From assembly GCA_003224855.1 (NCBI GenBank), contig QHZY01000027.1:1-41612 (forward strand): DNA of 41,612 bases, read 5' to 3'. Source of the stretch: Acidobacteriota bacterium. Its GTDB lineage: Bacteria > Acidobacteriota > Terriglobia > Terriglobales > Acidobacteriaceae. The notes below the pieces were generated by a model. The model had not been told where the DNA came from, did no database searches, and worked only from the letters and a program-made list of their open reading frames with translations. How positions within the stretch are numbered: the first letter of the stretch is position 1; every line of letters begins with the position of its first letter. The translations under genes and the position numbers were made by a program. Below are positions 9,010 through 16,460 of this stretch, piece by piece.

Positions 9010-9098
9010 AGCTCGCAACAGCGACTATAACCCGAAGTTTCGGCGGCAGCAATGCCTATCCTACCCGTCCATCGCACCCCGATTGGGTTTTGCCATCA

Positions 9099-9224
9099 CT
9101 ACGGCTTACAGATCTGGTGCGTCGGACAGCTCGGTCCGGGGTCGCCGTCAGCCCTAAGTTGGACAGGAATCAGAAGAGTTTCAAGCAGTAATGCACCTGC
9201 CAACAGGAATAAAAGTTTTGTCAC
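9099..9224 (-). CDS. Small secreted peptide (41 aa) with two cysteines
   Basis: This short gene starts at GTG 9224-9222, seven bases after a strong AAGGAG, and stops at TAG 9101-9099. The first ~26 residues are a textbook signal peptide: Thr-Lys, then a Leu-rich core, ending PVQLRA. They leave a mature tail of about 16 residues, DGDPGPSCPTHQICKP, with two Cys spaced six apart. Good ribosome site, export signal and position as first gene before the 7-TM/1-TM pair support a real gene. The size and the Pro/Cys-rich tail suit an exported signal, a small cell-envelope peptide or a disulfide-bonded peptide. The function is not known. Confidence 0.65.
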   Translation of the reverse strand: MTKLLFLLAGALLLETLLIPVQLRADGDPGPSCPTHQICKP

Positions 9225-9312
9225 GGTCAGTCTCCTTGGGAGTAGTTTTGAAGTTCGGACCGTGATAATGTCGGGGTTGTAAGAGCTGATGGATCACTGG
9301 ATGGATATGCAT

Positions 9313-9329
9313 CCGGTTTTCTGAAAACC
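9313..9329. promoter_or_regulatory. Perfect 17-bp palindrome between divergent genes
   Basis: CGGTTTTCTGAAAACCG has 8-bp arms and a single central base and lies 5 bp before ATG 9335, where a ribosome binding site would be expected. It also lies about 90 bp upstream of the divergent peptide gene. It shares the TTCTGAA core with the palindrome at 7615-7629, and its right flank repeats the 15-mer of 7630-7644. It is a likely operator covering the divergent promoters. Confidence 0.5.
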
Positions 9330-9334
9330 GAACT

Positions 9335-9766
9335 ATGGTTTTACGATCTGCGCTGGAAGACTTTACGGAAACTACTCTGGCGATGATGGCGGGAGTGCTG
9401 GCCAAGCTACGCTATCTGGCCGGGCTATACCGGCAAGTAAATGGCCCCTATATTCACTGGGGACTGAGCCGGACACATGGCGAAGCCGCCGCGCAGCAAG
9501 CTATCAGCGACAGTCATCGGGAAATTTTCTTGCGTGTGCTGCGGACACCGCTGCGGCAGTTGAGGCAGGATATACAGATTTCAAGCGCCAGCAGCGGAAT
9601 GGCTGAGCCAGAACTGCTGCACGAGTTATCCGCCAGGGAGAAAGATCTGTTACCGCTGGATTTAGGAGGCGGGTCGCCGCGGCATTTTAATTCAGTGCTG
9701 CAGGCTCTTTTGGCATTGACTTCGCGTCCGGCAAAGACTCCACCGGATGCCACTCGCCAATCTTGA
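9335..9766 (+). CDS. Conserved hypothetical protein, acidobacterial type
   Basis: 143 residues, soluble and mostly helical, starting MVLRSALEDFTETTL and containing HWGLSRTHGEAAAQQAI and FLRVLRTPLRQLRQDI. I recall related proteins in Acidobacteriota with the same SxLEDFTETTL start, but no function. There is no Shine-Dalgarno; a palindrome occupies that place, so translation may be leaderless or the start may be elsewhere. Its last 80 nt overlap the convergent XRE-regulator gene, which is unusual and suggests that one of the two 3' ends is not original. It is divergent from the peptide/7-TM operon. Confidence 0.65.
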   Translation: MVLRSALEDFTETTLAMMAGVLAKLRYLAGLYRQVNGPYIHWGLSRTHGEAAAQQAISDSHREIFLRVLRTPLRQLRQDIQISSASSGMAEPELLHELSAREKDLLPLDLGGGSPRHFNSVLQALLALTSRPAKTPPDATRQS

Positions 9767-10274
9767 GAGCAATTCCTACCACCTGACCAACAATCTCCGC
9801 TTCCTGCGGATGTTTCATCACGCGTATAGCGACAGGCGAGAGAGGATGGGGTTGCAGAACCAGTTGGTCACCTTTCAAAGTACACCAGCAACAGACGTGT
9901 CCGGCGCGCGTCTCAACAAAGTAGATAGGGCGCTCGTACTCTGAACGCCACACGCCTTGAATTACCTTGGTCTTGGTCTCATCCACCTGAAGGAAAGTGC
10001 CGGGCGGCAGAAGAGGATACATCGTAAAATCTTCGGTGCCGACATAGGCGTATGTATAGCGATCGCTGAAGAATTGGGCGAGGTAAACCAGAGGCACCAA
10101 TCCCCAAGCTTCAACCATGCGGCTCAGGTTGGAAGTCACCTTGAGATTGAAAGCGGGGTCCAATCGAACCGGCATCTGCACCGCATCAGCGGCCTGCAAA
10201 GTCTGCGAGACATGTGATTTGGGTGGCGTACTTAGCTGGAAATCTGCCGCCGACAGATTCAGATCGATCTTTCG
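9687..10274 (-). CDS. XRE-type regulator, C-terminal part (frameshifted gene)
   Basis: This is the larger piece of a regulator broken near 10270. It begins mid-protein at KIDLNLSAADF, continues through a helical linker (SHVSQTLQAADAVQMPVRL, LSRMVEAWGLVPLVYL) and ends in a domain resembling the LexA/CI S24 fold (YAYVGTEDFTMYPLLPPG, SEYERPIYFVETRAGHVCCW, LQPHPLSPVAIRV, EIVGQVVGIAL). The serine expected in an S24 DSM motif is replaced (EDFTMYP), so autocleavage is unlikely and the fold may serve in dimerisation or ligand sensing. The N-terminal piece is 10259-10366. About 57 residues expected from the family, including the rest of the helix-turn-helix, are missing between the two. Confidence 0.75.
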   Translation of the reverse strand, partial: RKIDLNLSAADFQLSTPPKSHVSQTLQAADAVQMPVRLDPAFNLKVTSNLSRMVEAWGLVPLVYLAQFFSDRYTYAYVGTEDFTMYPLLPPGTFLQVDETKTKVIQGVWRSEYERPIYFVETRAGHVCCWCTLKGDQLVLQPHPLSPVAIRVMKHPQEAEIVGQVVGIALKIGEWHPVESLPDAKSMPKEPAALN

Positions 10275-10366
10275 ACTTCGCGCATGGTTAAGCCCAGCTG
10301 TTCGCGCGTGACCCGCAACTGCTGGCCTGCTGAGAAAGTGACTGGTCTGGTGTCTTGCAACTGCAT
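10259..10366 (-). CDS. XRE-type regulator, N-terminal part (frameshifted gene)
   Basis: 35 residues from ATG 10366-10364 (AGGGG seven bases upstream). It reads TFSAGQQLRVTREQLGLTMREVE, the first helices of an XRE/Cro helix-turn-helix, and then hits a TGA at 10259-10261. The remainder continues in another frame from about 10270, so this and 9687-10274 are one gene with an internal loss of sequence. In related regulators the missing stretch carries the recognition helix and a LSRLSDIE-like region (family knowledge). Confidence 0.65.
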   Translation of the reverse strand: MQLQDTRPVTFSAGQQLRVTREQLGLTMREVERSI

Positions 10367-10536
10367 GAAAATTCCCCTGGGCGAACTGGTAAGGAGCCTT
10401 CCTGAGAGGCTGCCTGGGATTACTCGATAGTAACAGGCGAGTACCCAATGAGTGAACAATAGCGCAGCTGACATTAAAATGGAAAGAACTTTTCAGCCTG
10501 GTGAGCAGGGTTCAATGGCATTTTCAAGAAGATTTA

Positions 10537-10542
10537 TATAAT
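10537..10542 (+). promoter_or_regulatory. -10 element TATAAT placed for a leaderless transcript
   Basis: A perfect TATAAT ends 6 bp before ATG 10549, so transcription would be expected to start at or within a base of the start codon. There is no Shine-Dalgarno between them. No good -35 match is seen. Confidence 0.45.
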
Positions 10543-10548
10543 TAAACG

Positions 10549-10794
10549 ATGGCTCGCGGATGGGAAAGTAAGGCGGTAGAGCAACAGCAGGAACTCTCAG
10601 CGCAAACCCAGGTTTTAAAACAAAAGCTTACTCCCGAACAGGTTAGAAATAGGCAGCGGCATGACGAGTTGATGCTGGCCAGGGCACAGGTCCTACAGCA
10701 ACTGCAGGCGTCGCATAACCCGCGCCACCGCGAGATGCTTCAGCGGGCCCTGGCGGAGCTCGACCGGCGCTTGGCGGTTACTCCCGTACCATAA
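10549..10794 (+). CDS. Small conserved hypothetical protein (81 aa)
   Basis: A highly charged, Gln-rich helical protein (MARGWESKAVEQQQELS, LTPEQVRNRQRHDELMLARAQVLQQL, LQRALAELDRR) without a signal peptide or membrane segment. Proteins starting MARGWESKAVE upstream of purS are familiar from Acidobacteriota (memory), which supports a real gene. It lies 37 nt ahead of purS, with a promoter-like TATAAT between them. The function is unknown; a coiled-coil structural or binding role is possible. Confidence 0.7.
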   Translation: MARGWESKAVEQQQELSAQTQVLKQKLTPEQVRNRQRHDELMLARAQVLQQLQASHNPRHREMLQRALAELDRRLAVTPVP

Positions 10795-10813
10795 GCATGG
10801 CGCTGCACTGGCG

Positions 10814-10819
10814 TATAAT
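10814..10819 (+). promoter_or_regulatory. -10 element TATAAT before purS
   Basis: A perfect TATAAT sits 12 bp before ATG 10832, with GAGG between them as a possible ribosome site. The -35 region is weak. The implied leader is only about 5-6 nt. Confidence 0.4.
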
Positions 10820-10831
10820 GAGGCACTCCCC

Positions 10832-11077
10832 ATGAAGGCTTTGGTATACGTTTCGCTGAAGAAGAGCGTGCTCGATCCGCAAGGAAAGACCATTCAGAAT
10901 GCTCTTAACAAGATGGGATACAAGGGCTTAGACAGCGTTCGGCAGGGCAAATACTTTGAGCTGACACTGGACGGCGGGCTCAGCCGGCAGGAAGCCGAGG
11001 CACAGGTCGAGAAGATGGCGCGGGAGGTACTCACAAATCCCGTTATCGAGGAATTCCGCTACTCTTTCGAAAGCTGA
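10832..11077 (+). CDS. purS: Phosphoribosylformylglycinamidine synthase subunit PurS
   Basis: 81 residues, the normal PurS length: KALVYVSLKKSVLDPQGKTI, NKMGYKGLDSVRQGKYFEL and a C-terminal NPVIEEFRYSFE, all PurS landmarks. PurS bridges PurL and PurQ in the three-subunit FGAM synthase of purine synthesis and helps ammonia channelling in the cytoplasm. purQ and purL are not in the window, so purS is separated from its partners here. The following glmS also uses glutamine as amide donor, but the 63-nt gap with its own ribosome site does not show whether they are co-transcribed. Confidence 0.93.
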   Translation: MKALVYVSLKKSVLDPQGKTIQNALNKMGYKGLDSVRQGKYFELTLDGGLSRQEAEAQVEKMAREVLTNPVIEEFRYSFES

Positions 11078-11140
11078 ACCTCATAGGTCAAGGATCAAAT
11101 CGGTCTGCAGTTCTCCCCCGAAAAGCCAGGAGTGATTTCA

Positions 11141-13015
11141 ATGTGCGGAATTGTCGGCTACGTCGGCCAGAAGCGAGTAGTTCCTGTAATCATTGAAGGT
11201 TTGCGACGGCTGGAATATCGCGGTTACGATTCGGCTGGGATCGCCGTCGCGGGCAACGGGGATGGGCTGCAGATTCGCCGCGCGGAAGGAAAACTGCGCA
11301 ATCTCGAAGAGGCGATCCGGATCAAACCACTCGACGGGACATATGGCATCGGGCACACGCGCTGGGCCACGCACGGAAGGCCGACCGAAGAGAATGCTCA
11401 CCCGCATCGGGATTGTTCGGGCCGAATTGTGGTGGTGCACAACGGAATTATCGAGAACTACGTTTCGCTTAAGAGAAAGCTGCAAGATCAGGGGCACCGC
11501 TTCACCACCGAGACTGACACCGAAGTCATTGCTCACCTGGTAGAGAACTATTTTCTGAAAACCGGAAACGGGCACCGCCCCAGCCTTGAGGAAGCAGTCC
11601 GCCAGACAGTGAAGCTGCTTACCGGTGTATTTGCCCTGGCAGTGATTGCGGTGGATGAGCCTAATAAGATTGTGGCGGCCCGCAATGGCCCGCCGGCAGT
11701 AATTGGGCTGGGGAACAACGAGTTCTTCGTGGCCTCTGACGTTCCGGCAATTCTTTACCACACGCGCGATCTGTTCTTTCTGGCGGATGGCGACCTGGCC
11801 GTGATCACCCGTGATGGTGTGCAGTTGACCGATTTCGAAGGACACAAACTGGAGCGGCAGGCACAGCACGTCACCTGGGACCCGATCATGGCGGAGAAGG
11901 GCGGCTTTAAGCATTTCATGCTCAAAGAGATTTATGAGCAGCCGCGCGCGGTGAGGGACACGACCCTGGGACGGGTGTCGCAGGAAACAGGACACGTTTT
12001 CCTCGACGAAATGCAGATTTCAGAAGCAGAATTCAAGTCGGCGAAGAAGATCAACATCGCGGCTTGCGGAACCAGCTGGCATGCCGGCCAGGTGGGCAAG
12101 TTCATGATCGAGCGACTGGCACGGCTTCCAGTGGAAGTGGATTATGCCAGCGAATGGCGCTACCGGGACCCCATCATCCCGTCGGATACGATTACAGTAC
12201 TGATCTCTCAGTCTGGTGAAACTGCCGATACCATTGCCGCCCAGCGGGAGGCCAAGGCCAAAAAATCGAAGACATTGGCCATCTGCAACGTTGTGGGCTC
12301 GATGATTACGCGCGAAGCCGCCGGAACGATTTACACCCACGCGGGACCAGAGATCGGGGTGGCATCGACCAAGGCGTTTACCGGACAGTTGACGGCGCTT
12401 TATCTGCTTGCGTTGCATTTGGGGCAGGTGCGGGGAACGCTGAGCGAAGAGCAATCGCGCACTGCCATGCAGGAACTGACGCGCATTCCTGGCAAGCTGG
12501 AATATTTGTTGACACAGGATGAGAAGTGCGAGCAGCTGGCGAAGGAGTACGTTCGGGCGCAGGATTTTCTGTTTCTCGGCCGTGGCATTCACTATCCGAT
12601 CGCGCTGGAAGGTGCGCTGAAATTGAAGGAGATTTCCTATATCCACGCCGAAGGCTATCCGGCGGGAGAGATGAAACACGGGCCGAATGCGCTGATCGAT
12701 GAGAAGCTGCCGGTGGTCATACTGGCGACTCGCGATCCGAACGATGAATTGTCGATGGTGCGTTACGAGAAGACGATGTCGAATCTGAAAGAAGTTAAAG
12801 CGCGTTCGGGCCAGGTGATCGCGATTGCGACCGAAGGTGACGAGGAAATTCACGAAGGCGCCGATCACGTGCTTTATGTTCCCGCCGCACCGGACCAGCT
12901 GTCACCGATTCTCGAGATCGTGCCGTTGCAGCTATTGGCCTATCACATTGCGGTAAGGCGTGGCTGTGACGTGGACCAGCCCAGGAACCTGGCCAAGTCC
13001 GTGACCGTGGAATAG
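11141..13015 (+). CDS. glmS: Glutamine-fructose-6-phosphate aminotransferase (isomerizing)
   Basis: 624 residues. Start ATG 11141 was chosen, not 11132, because the catalytic Cys must follow the initiator Met (MCGIVGYVG) and AGGAG lies eight bases upstream. The N-terminal class II glutaminase domain (residues 1-~225) has RWATHG and HNGIIENY. Two SIS sugar-isomerase domains follow ([56 protein letters not shown]), ending in the canonical [10 protein letters not shown]. It makes glucosamine-6-phosphate, the first step toward UDP-GlcNAc for peptidoglycan and lipopolysaccharide. No glmS ribozyme is evident in the short upstream gap. Confidence 0.97.
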   Translation: MCGIVGYVGQKRVVPVIIEGLRRLEYRGYDSAGIAVAGNGDGLQIRRAEGKLRNLEEAIRIKPLDGTYGIGHTRWATHGRPTEENAHPHRDCSGRIVVVHNGIIENYVSLKRKLQDQGHRFTTETDTEVIAHLVENYFLKTGNGHRPSLEEAVRQTVKLLTGVFALAVIAVDEPNKIVAARNGPPAVIGLGNNEFFVASDVPAILYHTRDLFFLADGDLAVITRDGVQLTDFEGHKLERQAQHVTWDPIMAEKGGFKHFMLKEIYEQPRAVRDTTLGRVSQETGHVFLDEMQISEAEFKSAKKINIAACGTSWHAGQVGKFMIERLARLPVEVDYASEWRYRDPIIPSDTITVLISQSGETADTIAAQREAKAKKSKTLAICNVVGSMITREAAGTIYTHAGPEIGVASTKAFTGQLTALYLLALHLGQVRGTLSEEQSRTAMQELTRIPGKLEYLLTQDEKCEQLAKEYVRAQDFLFLGRGIHYPIALEGALKLKEISYIHAEGYPAGEMKHGPNALIDEKLPVVILATRDPNDELSMVRYEKTMSNLKEVKARSGQVIAIATEGDEEIHEGADHVLYVPAAPDQLSPILEIVPLQLLAYHIAVRRGCDVDQPRNLAKSVTVE

Positions 13016-13037
13016 TCACCAGGTAGCGGCTTAGCTC

Positions 13038-13066
13038 TTGACATTCGCTTTCCTTTCGCCAACAAT
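13038..13066 (+). promoter_or_regulatory. lexA promoter, apparently leaderless
   Basis: A consensus -35 TTGACA (13038-13043), a 17-bp spacer and AACAAT (13061-13066, 4 of 6 matches to TATAAT) precede ATG 13074. The predicted start site falls at the start codon, and no Shine-Dalgarno is present. A LexA operator could not be identified with confidence. Confidence 0.45.
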
Positions 13067-13073
13067 CTGTGAC

Positions 13074-13694
13074 ATGGCGATCACGCGGCGGCAACGCCAG
13101 CTGTACGATTTCATCTCTGAGTTTGTGCAGAAGAACGGCTACTCGCCCTCCTATGAAGAGATCCGTGTTGCCCTTGGACTAAACTCCTTAGCCACGGTTC
13201 ACAAGCACGTTTCAAATCTTGAAAAAAAAGGCCTGCTCACGCGCGATTACAATCGCGGCCGGTCGATTGATTTGCTGCCGCCCAAAGGGCGGTTGAAGCA
13301 GGCGATGTCGGTGAATACGGCCATGGTGCTTCCGATCATGGGGCGCATTGCGGCGGGACAGCCGATTGAGGCGGTGCAGAATCCGGAGACCATCTCGTTA
13401 GCGGATTTTGTGCGCTCGAAAGAAGTATTCGTGCTTGAGGTGAGCGGACAGTCGATGCAGGATGAAGCTATTCTCGACGGCGACTATGTTCTGGTGGAGA
13501 GGGCAAAGACCGCGCACAACGGAGACATTGTGGTGGCGCTGGTGGATAGCACGGATGCGACCCTGAAGCGCTTTTACCGTGAGGGCGACAACATAAGGCT
13601 GCAGCCCTCTAATACCGCGATGAAGCCGATCATTGTGCCTGCCGCGGCGGTGGAGATTCAGGGAAGGGTGATTGGGGTGTTAAGGAAGTACTAA
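13074..13694 (+). CDS. lexA: SOS repressor LexA
   Basis: 206 residues from ATG 13074 (MAITRRQRQLYDFI); an in-frame start at 13038 would lie inside the promoter. The N-terminal winged helix has SPSYEEIRVALGLNSLATVHKHV. The S24 autoprotease domain has the Ala94-Gly95 cleavage bond (RIAAGQP), nucleophile Ser127 (SGQSMQDEAI) and Lys165 (ATLKRFY). In the SOS response RecA filaments trigger self-cleavage and derepress DNA-repair genes. All catalytic residues are present, so it should be functional. It lies 58 nt after glmS but seems to have its own promoter. Confidence 0.96.
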   Translation: MAITRRQRQLYDFISEFVQKNGYSPSYEEIRVALGLNSLATVHKHVSNLEKKGLLTRDYNRGRSIDLLPPKGRLKQAMSVNTAMVLPIMGRIAAGQPIEAVQNPETISLADFVRSKEVFVLEVSGQSMQDEAILDGDYVLVERAKTAHNGDIVVALVDSTDATLKRFYREGDNIRLQPSNTAMKPIIVPAAAVEIQGRVIGVLRKY

Positions 13695-13774
13695 CACCTC
13701 AAGCACCACTCCGTCGTGCTCCGCACAACTGGACAGCCGGGGGCGTGATCAGAAGCACTACCTCACTACAAACA

Positions 13775-13801
13775 AAAACGCCCGGGAGTGAGTTCCCGGG
13801 C
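13775..13801 (-). terminator. Rho-independent terminator of trxA
   Basis: The perfect 8-bp stem GCCCGGGA / TCCCGGGC (13780-13787 and 13794-13801) has a 6-nt loop. On the minus strand it is followed by GTTTTTG. It lies 22 nt beyond the trxA stop. Confidence 0.85.
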
Positions 13802-13823
13802 ATTCGAAAAATTGCGAGTCGCC

Positions 13824-14156
13824 TTATCCGACGTGCTTGTCGAGCGCTTTCTGGATCTGTTCCTTAGGAACGTAGCCTACAATCTGCTCTTTTACCTCAC
13901 CATTTTTGAATACCAGCAGTGTCGGGATGCCCCGCACACCGTAGCGCATGGGCGTAGCGTTATTGCGGTCAACATCCATTTTGCCGATTTTCACTTTGCC
14001 CTGGTATTCCTTCGCCAGCTCATCCACGATGGGCGCGATCGCGCGGCACGGTCCGCACCAGGTTGCCCAGAAATCCACCAGCACCGGCTGATCTGCTTTC
14101 AGAACATCCTGATCAAAACTCGCGTCGGTTACTTCCAGAATTCCATTTCCTGCCAT
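13824..14156 (-). CDS. trxA: Thioredoxin
   Basis: 110 residues, typical thioredoxin length. The redox active site is WCGPC (C34, C37), preceded by VLVDFWAT; the cis-proline loop is GIPTLLVFKNGE. ATG 14156 follows GGAG by seven bases. The small cytoplasmic dithiol protein is reduced by thioredoxin reductase and donates electrons to ribonucleotide reductase, peroxiredoxins and others. It is monocistronic, with its own terminator downstream. Confidence 0.97.
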   Translation of the reverse strand: MAGNGILEVTDASFDQDVLKADQPVLVDFWATWCGPCRAIAPIVDELAKEYQGKVKIGKMDVDRNNATPMRYGVRGIPTLLVFKNGEVKEQIVGYVPKEQIQKALDKHVG

Positions 14157-14378
14157 TCGTTTCTCCGTTGAGCCGTGACCGTCACGGCGAAATCCGGCTA
14201 CGCGCCAGTCTGACTATCGTAGCACTTGTTTTAGATGCTCGATAACCCCCGGAAGTCGCAGGCCAGCCTGCGGTGATAACTCCCCGCGTTGGAAGTGGAA
14301 CTCTTACCACAAAAGCCGCGACGAGAGCAGACAGGCGGTACAACGTTGCAACACAGAAGAGTACGAGCTAAATAAAAA

Positions 14379-14404
14379 GGCGTCCTGAACTTGTTCAGGA
14401 CGCC
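14379..14404 (-). terminator. Rho-independent terminator downstream of the MBL-fold gene
   Basis: The perfect 12-bp stem GGCGTCCTGAAC / GTTCAGGACGCC (14379-14390 and 14393-14404) has a 2-nt loop and is followed on the minus strand by TTTTTATTT. It lies 146 nt past the hydrolase stop; a second small hairpin (GGCAG...CTGCC) lies between them. The rest of the 393-bp gap 14157-14549 shows no convincing gene. Confidence 0.8.
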
Positions 14405-14549
14405 CCCGGCAGCCCTCCCCCAGAACTGCCAAACCACGAGAGCGATCATAGGGCGCGACCCGAACACTGTAAATGTCACTTCAGTAACACTGGTATCGAC
14501 GGCGTAACCGAGCCGCGATTCCGCAAGTAACTGCGGCCGTAACCCCTGG

Positions 14550-15494
14550 CTACTGGTCTGCCAGCAACAGAGAAAATCCATTGAAGTTATATTCGCGCTG
14601 GCGGTCGCGCACGGCTGGCTTCACTCTTCCGGCGTTTAGATCACCAACCGCCTGCTTCAGTCGCAGCAGGTCTTCGGGATCGGCAGTCGGAACGTTGTGG
14701 GCAGGAAGCAAAAGCTTCAATTTCGATTGCAGTGCTGCTAATCGTGCCACCGATGCAGAATATGCAGCCCAGTCGGTTTCGGGCATGAAGAGATAGATCG
14801 GTCCGGGATAATAAGTATCACCAGTGAACAGCATGCCATTCGCGCGATCGAGCAGGCAGAGCGCGTCAGGCGTGTGGCCCGCGGTAAAGATGACCTCAAG
14901 TTCTCTATCACCGAGGTCAATCTGCTCGCCGTCTTTCAGGCGGTGGGTGACATGAAATGGCCGCGAATGATAGGCAGCGGTATCAAATGCGGCGGGGAGT
15001 TTGCCGCAAATCCGCTCTGGCCGGACGGCGTCGCGAGCGAATTCCTTCCAGTTACCCTGTTCGTGCAGGCGCGTGAAAGGAGTGTCTTCGTCGTAGATTT
15101 CTGAAAATTCCGCGTTGCCGCCGATGTGGTCAGGGTGGGTATGCGAGTTCACCACGATTACAGGCAATTTGGTTAGCTTGGCGGTGACGTCGCTGATCCG
15201 TCCGATTCCTAATCCGGTATCAAAAAGCAGGGCACGCTTATTTCCGATAATGAGGTATGAAATCACTTCTTCGAACTGGTGTGGCTCATAAATGGCAAAT
15301 ACGCCGTGCGTGATCCGATAGACCTCAAACCAGTCGCTGGCGACATCGACCCGGTCAAACTTTTTGTATTGCGGTCGCGGCAGCTCGCGGCACCACTCCG
15401 GGCGAATCGGTTCTCCGGGATTGCTCTGCGCAATCAGAGGCGAAGCGAATAGTGCGAGCAAGAGAAGGCCGTCAGCACAGTAGCGGGAGCCCAT
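14550..15494 (-). CDS. Secreted metallo-beta-lactamase-fold hydrolase
   Basis: 314 residues from ATG 15494-15492. Residues 1-~22 form a signal peptide (LLLLALFASPLIAQ). The metallo-beta-lactamase fold has the metal motif SHTHPDHIGG, later ligands in FTAGHTPDALC and FTGDTYYPGP, and the C-terminal LLPAHN. The fold hydrolyses diverse esters, lactones and amides with two metal ions. The substrate cannot be read from the sequence, and true beta-lactamase activity is only one possibility. The protein would act in the periplasm. A longer frame starts at 15530, but the signal peptide starts best at 15494. It is divergent from the cupin gene, and both lie downstream of the intergenic promoter region 15495-15597. 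Confidence 0.85.
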   Translation of the reverse strand: MGSRYCADGLLLLALFASPLIAQSNPGEPIRPEWCRELPRPQYKKFDRVDVASDWFEVYRITHGVFAIYEPHQFEEVISYLIIGNKRALLFDTGLGIGRISDVTAKLTKLPVIVVNSHTHPDHIGGNAEFSEIYDEDTPFTRLHEQGNWKEFARDAVRPERICGKLPAAFDTAAYHSRPFHVTHRLKDGEQIDLGDRELEVIFTAGHTPDALCLLDRANGMLFTGDTYYPGPIYLFMPETDWAAYSASVARLAALQSKLKLLLPAHNVPTADPEDLLRLKQAVGDLNAGRVKPAVRDRQREYNFNGFSLLLADQ

Positions 15495-15597
15495 GGTCAG
15501 AGGAATGATAACCCACCCGGAGCCGCGCAATCGCCCCGATTGCGATGTACAATGCGTCGGGTTTTCGAAGGCATTGCACCTGAAGAAGGAGAACCAT

Positions 15598-16041
15598 ATG
15601 AAGCGATCGGTGATGGTTTTTGGAATGACAGCGGCACTGGTGGTGGCGTGGTCAGTGGGGCGAGTTCAAGGCCAGAAAGCTGAGGCAAAGAAGGTCATTT
15701 TCGCGTCCGCCGATCAATCGGAGTACAAGGCGATGGGCAAAGCGGAGGGCGTCACACAGTCGGTTCTCTGGGGTAATCCGGACAAGGGCGCGCATGGTAC
15801 CTTCACGAAATTCAAGCCCGGATACGATGCCGGCATGCATACCCACACCCATGACGTTTGGATTGTCGGCATAAAAGGCGCTTACGTCTACAAAGACGAT
15901 GACGGCGAAAAGCGGGTCGGCCCCGGCGATTTTCTGCGCGTACCGGGCGGACACAAGCACTGGAGCGGTGGAGATAAAAATGATGGTGCGCTGTTCTATG
16001 AAGAAGGGTCGGCGAAGTTTGACTTAGTTCCGGCGAAATAG
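15598..16041 (+). CDS. Secreted cupin-domain protein
   Basis: 147 residues from ATG 15598, which follows AAGGAG by six bases; the longer frame from 15493 is not needed. A signal peptide (about residues 1-25, ending GRVQGQ) precedes a single cupin barrel with metal-type motif 1 (GMHTHTHDVWIVGIKG) and motif 2 (GPGDFLRVPGGHKHWSGG). Such small cupins bind a metal through the His cluster and can be sugar- or phenol-active enzymes or simple binding proteins. The activity is unknown. It probably acts in the periplasm. Confidence 0.82.
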   Translation: MKRSVMVFGMTAALVVAWSVGRVQGQKAEAKKVIFASADQSEYKAMGKAEGVTQSVLWGNPDKGAHGTFTKFKPGYDAGMHTHTHDVWIVGIKGAYVYKDDDGEKRVGPGDFLRVPGGHKHWSGGDKNDGALFYEEGSAKFDLVPAK

Positions 16042-16067
16042 ATGTACGAGCAACTGAGAAGGGTTTA

Positions 16068-16460
16068 TCAGAACACTTCGATGCGCGCGGAGTGGCCGAA
16101 AGCAGAGCCAATCCGCGCGTCGCGAGTGAGCATTGCAGCGTCCAGCACTTCAGCCAGGGCGACATAGGCAGCGTCATAGGCGGAGAGATTCTGATGCAGC
16201 TCCCAGATTCGTGGCAGCAATGAGTGGTGCGGATAGCGGTTTATCCGCAGGTCTGATAAGTCCTGCATCGCTTCTTCGGCACGGCGGACCGTGATCACGC
16301 CGTTTCTCTCCAAACGTCGCAGAACCTGCGCGACCTCAAGATCGAGAAGATGGGGAGCGTGTAGAGACTCATGGTGCATGACGATGTGTTTCTCAATTTG
16401 ACGTCCCGCGATGGTCTGCAGCAGCCATTCGATCGCCGCTGACGCGTCGAGCACAATCAA
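16068..16460 (-). CDS. vapC: PIN-domain ribonuclease toxin, VapC type
   Basis: 130 residues with the PIN-domain acidic residues: Asp5 in MIVLDASAAIEWLL, Glu in LDLEVAQVLRRLE, Asp in LSAYDAAYVALAE and Asp in LTRDARIG. VapC toxins are Mg-dependent endonucleases, often cutting tRNA or rRNA, held inactive by their antitoxin. The start codon overlaps the antitoxin stop by 4 nt (ATGA), the standard arrangement for tight co-expression. All active-site residues appear present. Confidence 0.88.
   Translation of the reverse strand: MIVLDASAAIEWLLQTIAGRQIEKHIVMHHESLHAPHLLDLEVAQVLRRLERNGVITVRRAEEAMQDLSDLRINRYPHHSLLPRIWELHQNLSAYDAAYVALAEVLDAAMLTRDARIGSAFGHSARIEVF

Noticed and set aside
11078-11140. glmS ribozyme upstream of glmS
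   Set aside because: The gap is only 63 nt and lacks the ribozyme core length.
11138-11995. 285-codon frame opposite glmS
   Set aside because: Antisense to a fully conserved enzyme; no ribosome site or domain.
14231-14581. 116-codon minus-strand frame in the gap after the hydrolase
   Set aside because: It spans a 12-bp perfect terminator hairpin, has frequent Cys/Arg and no family resemblance; treated as non-coding.
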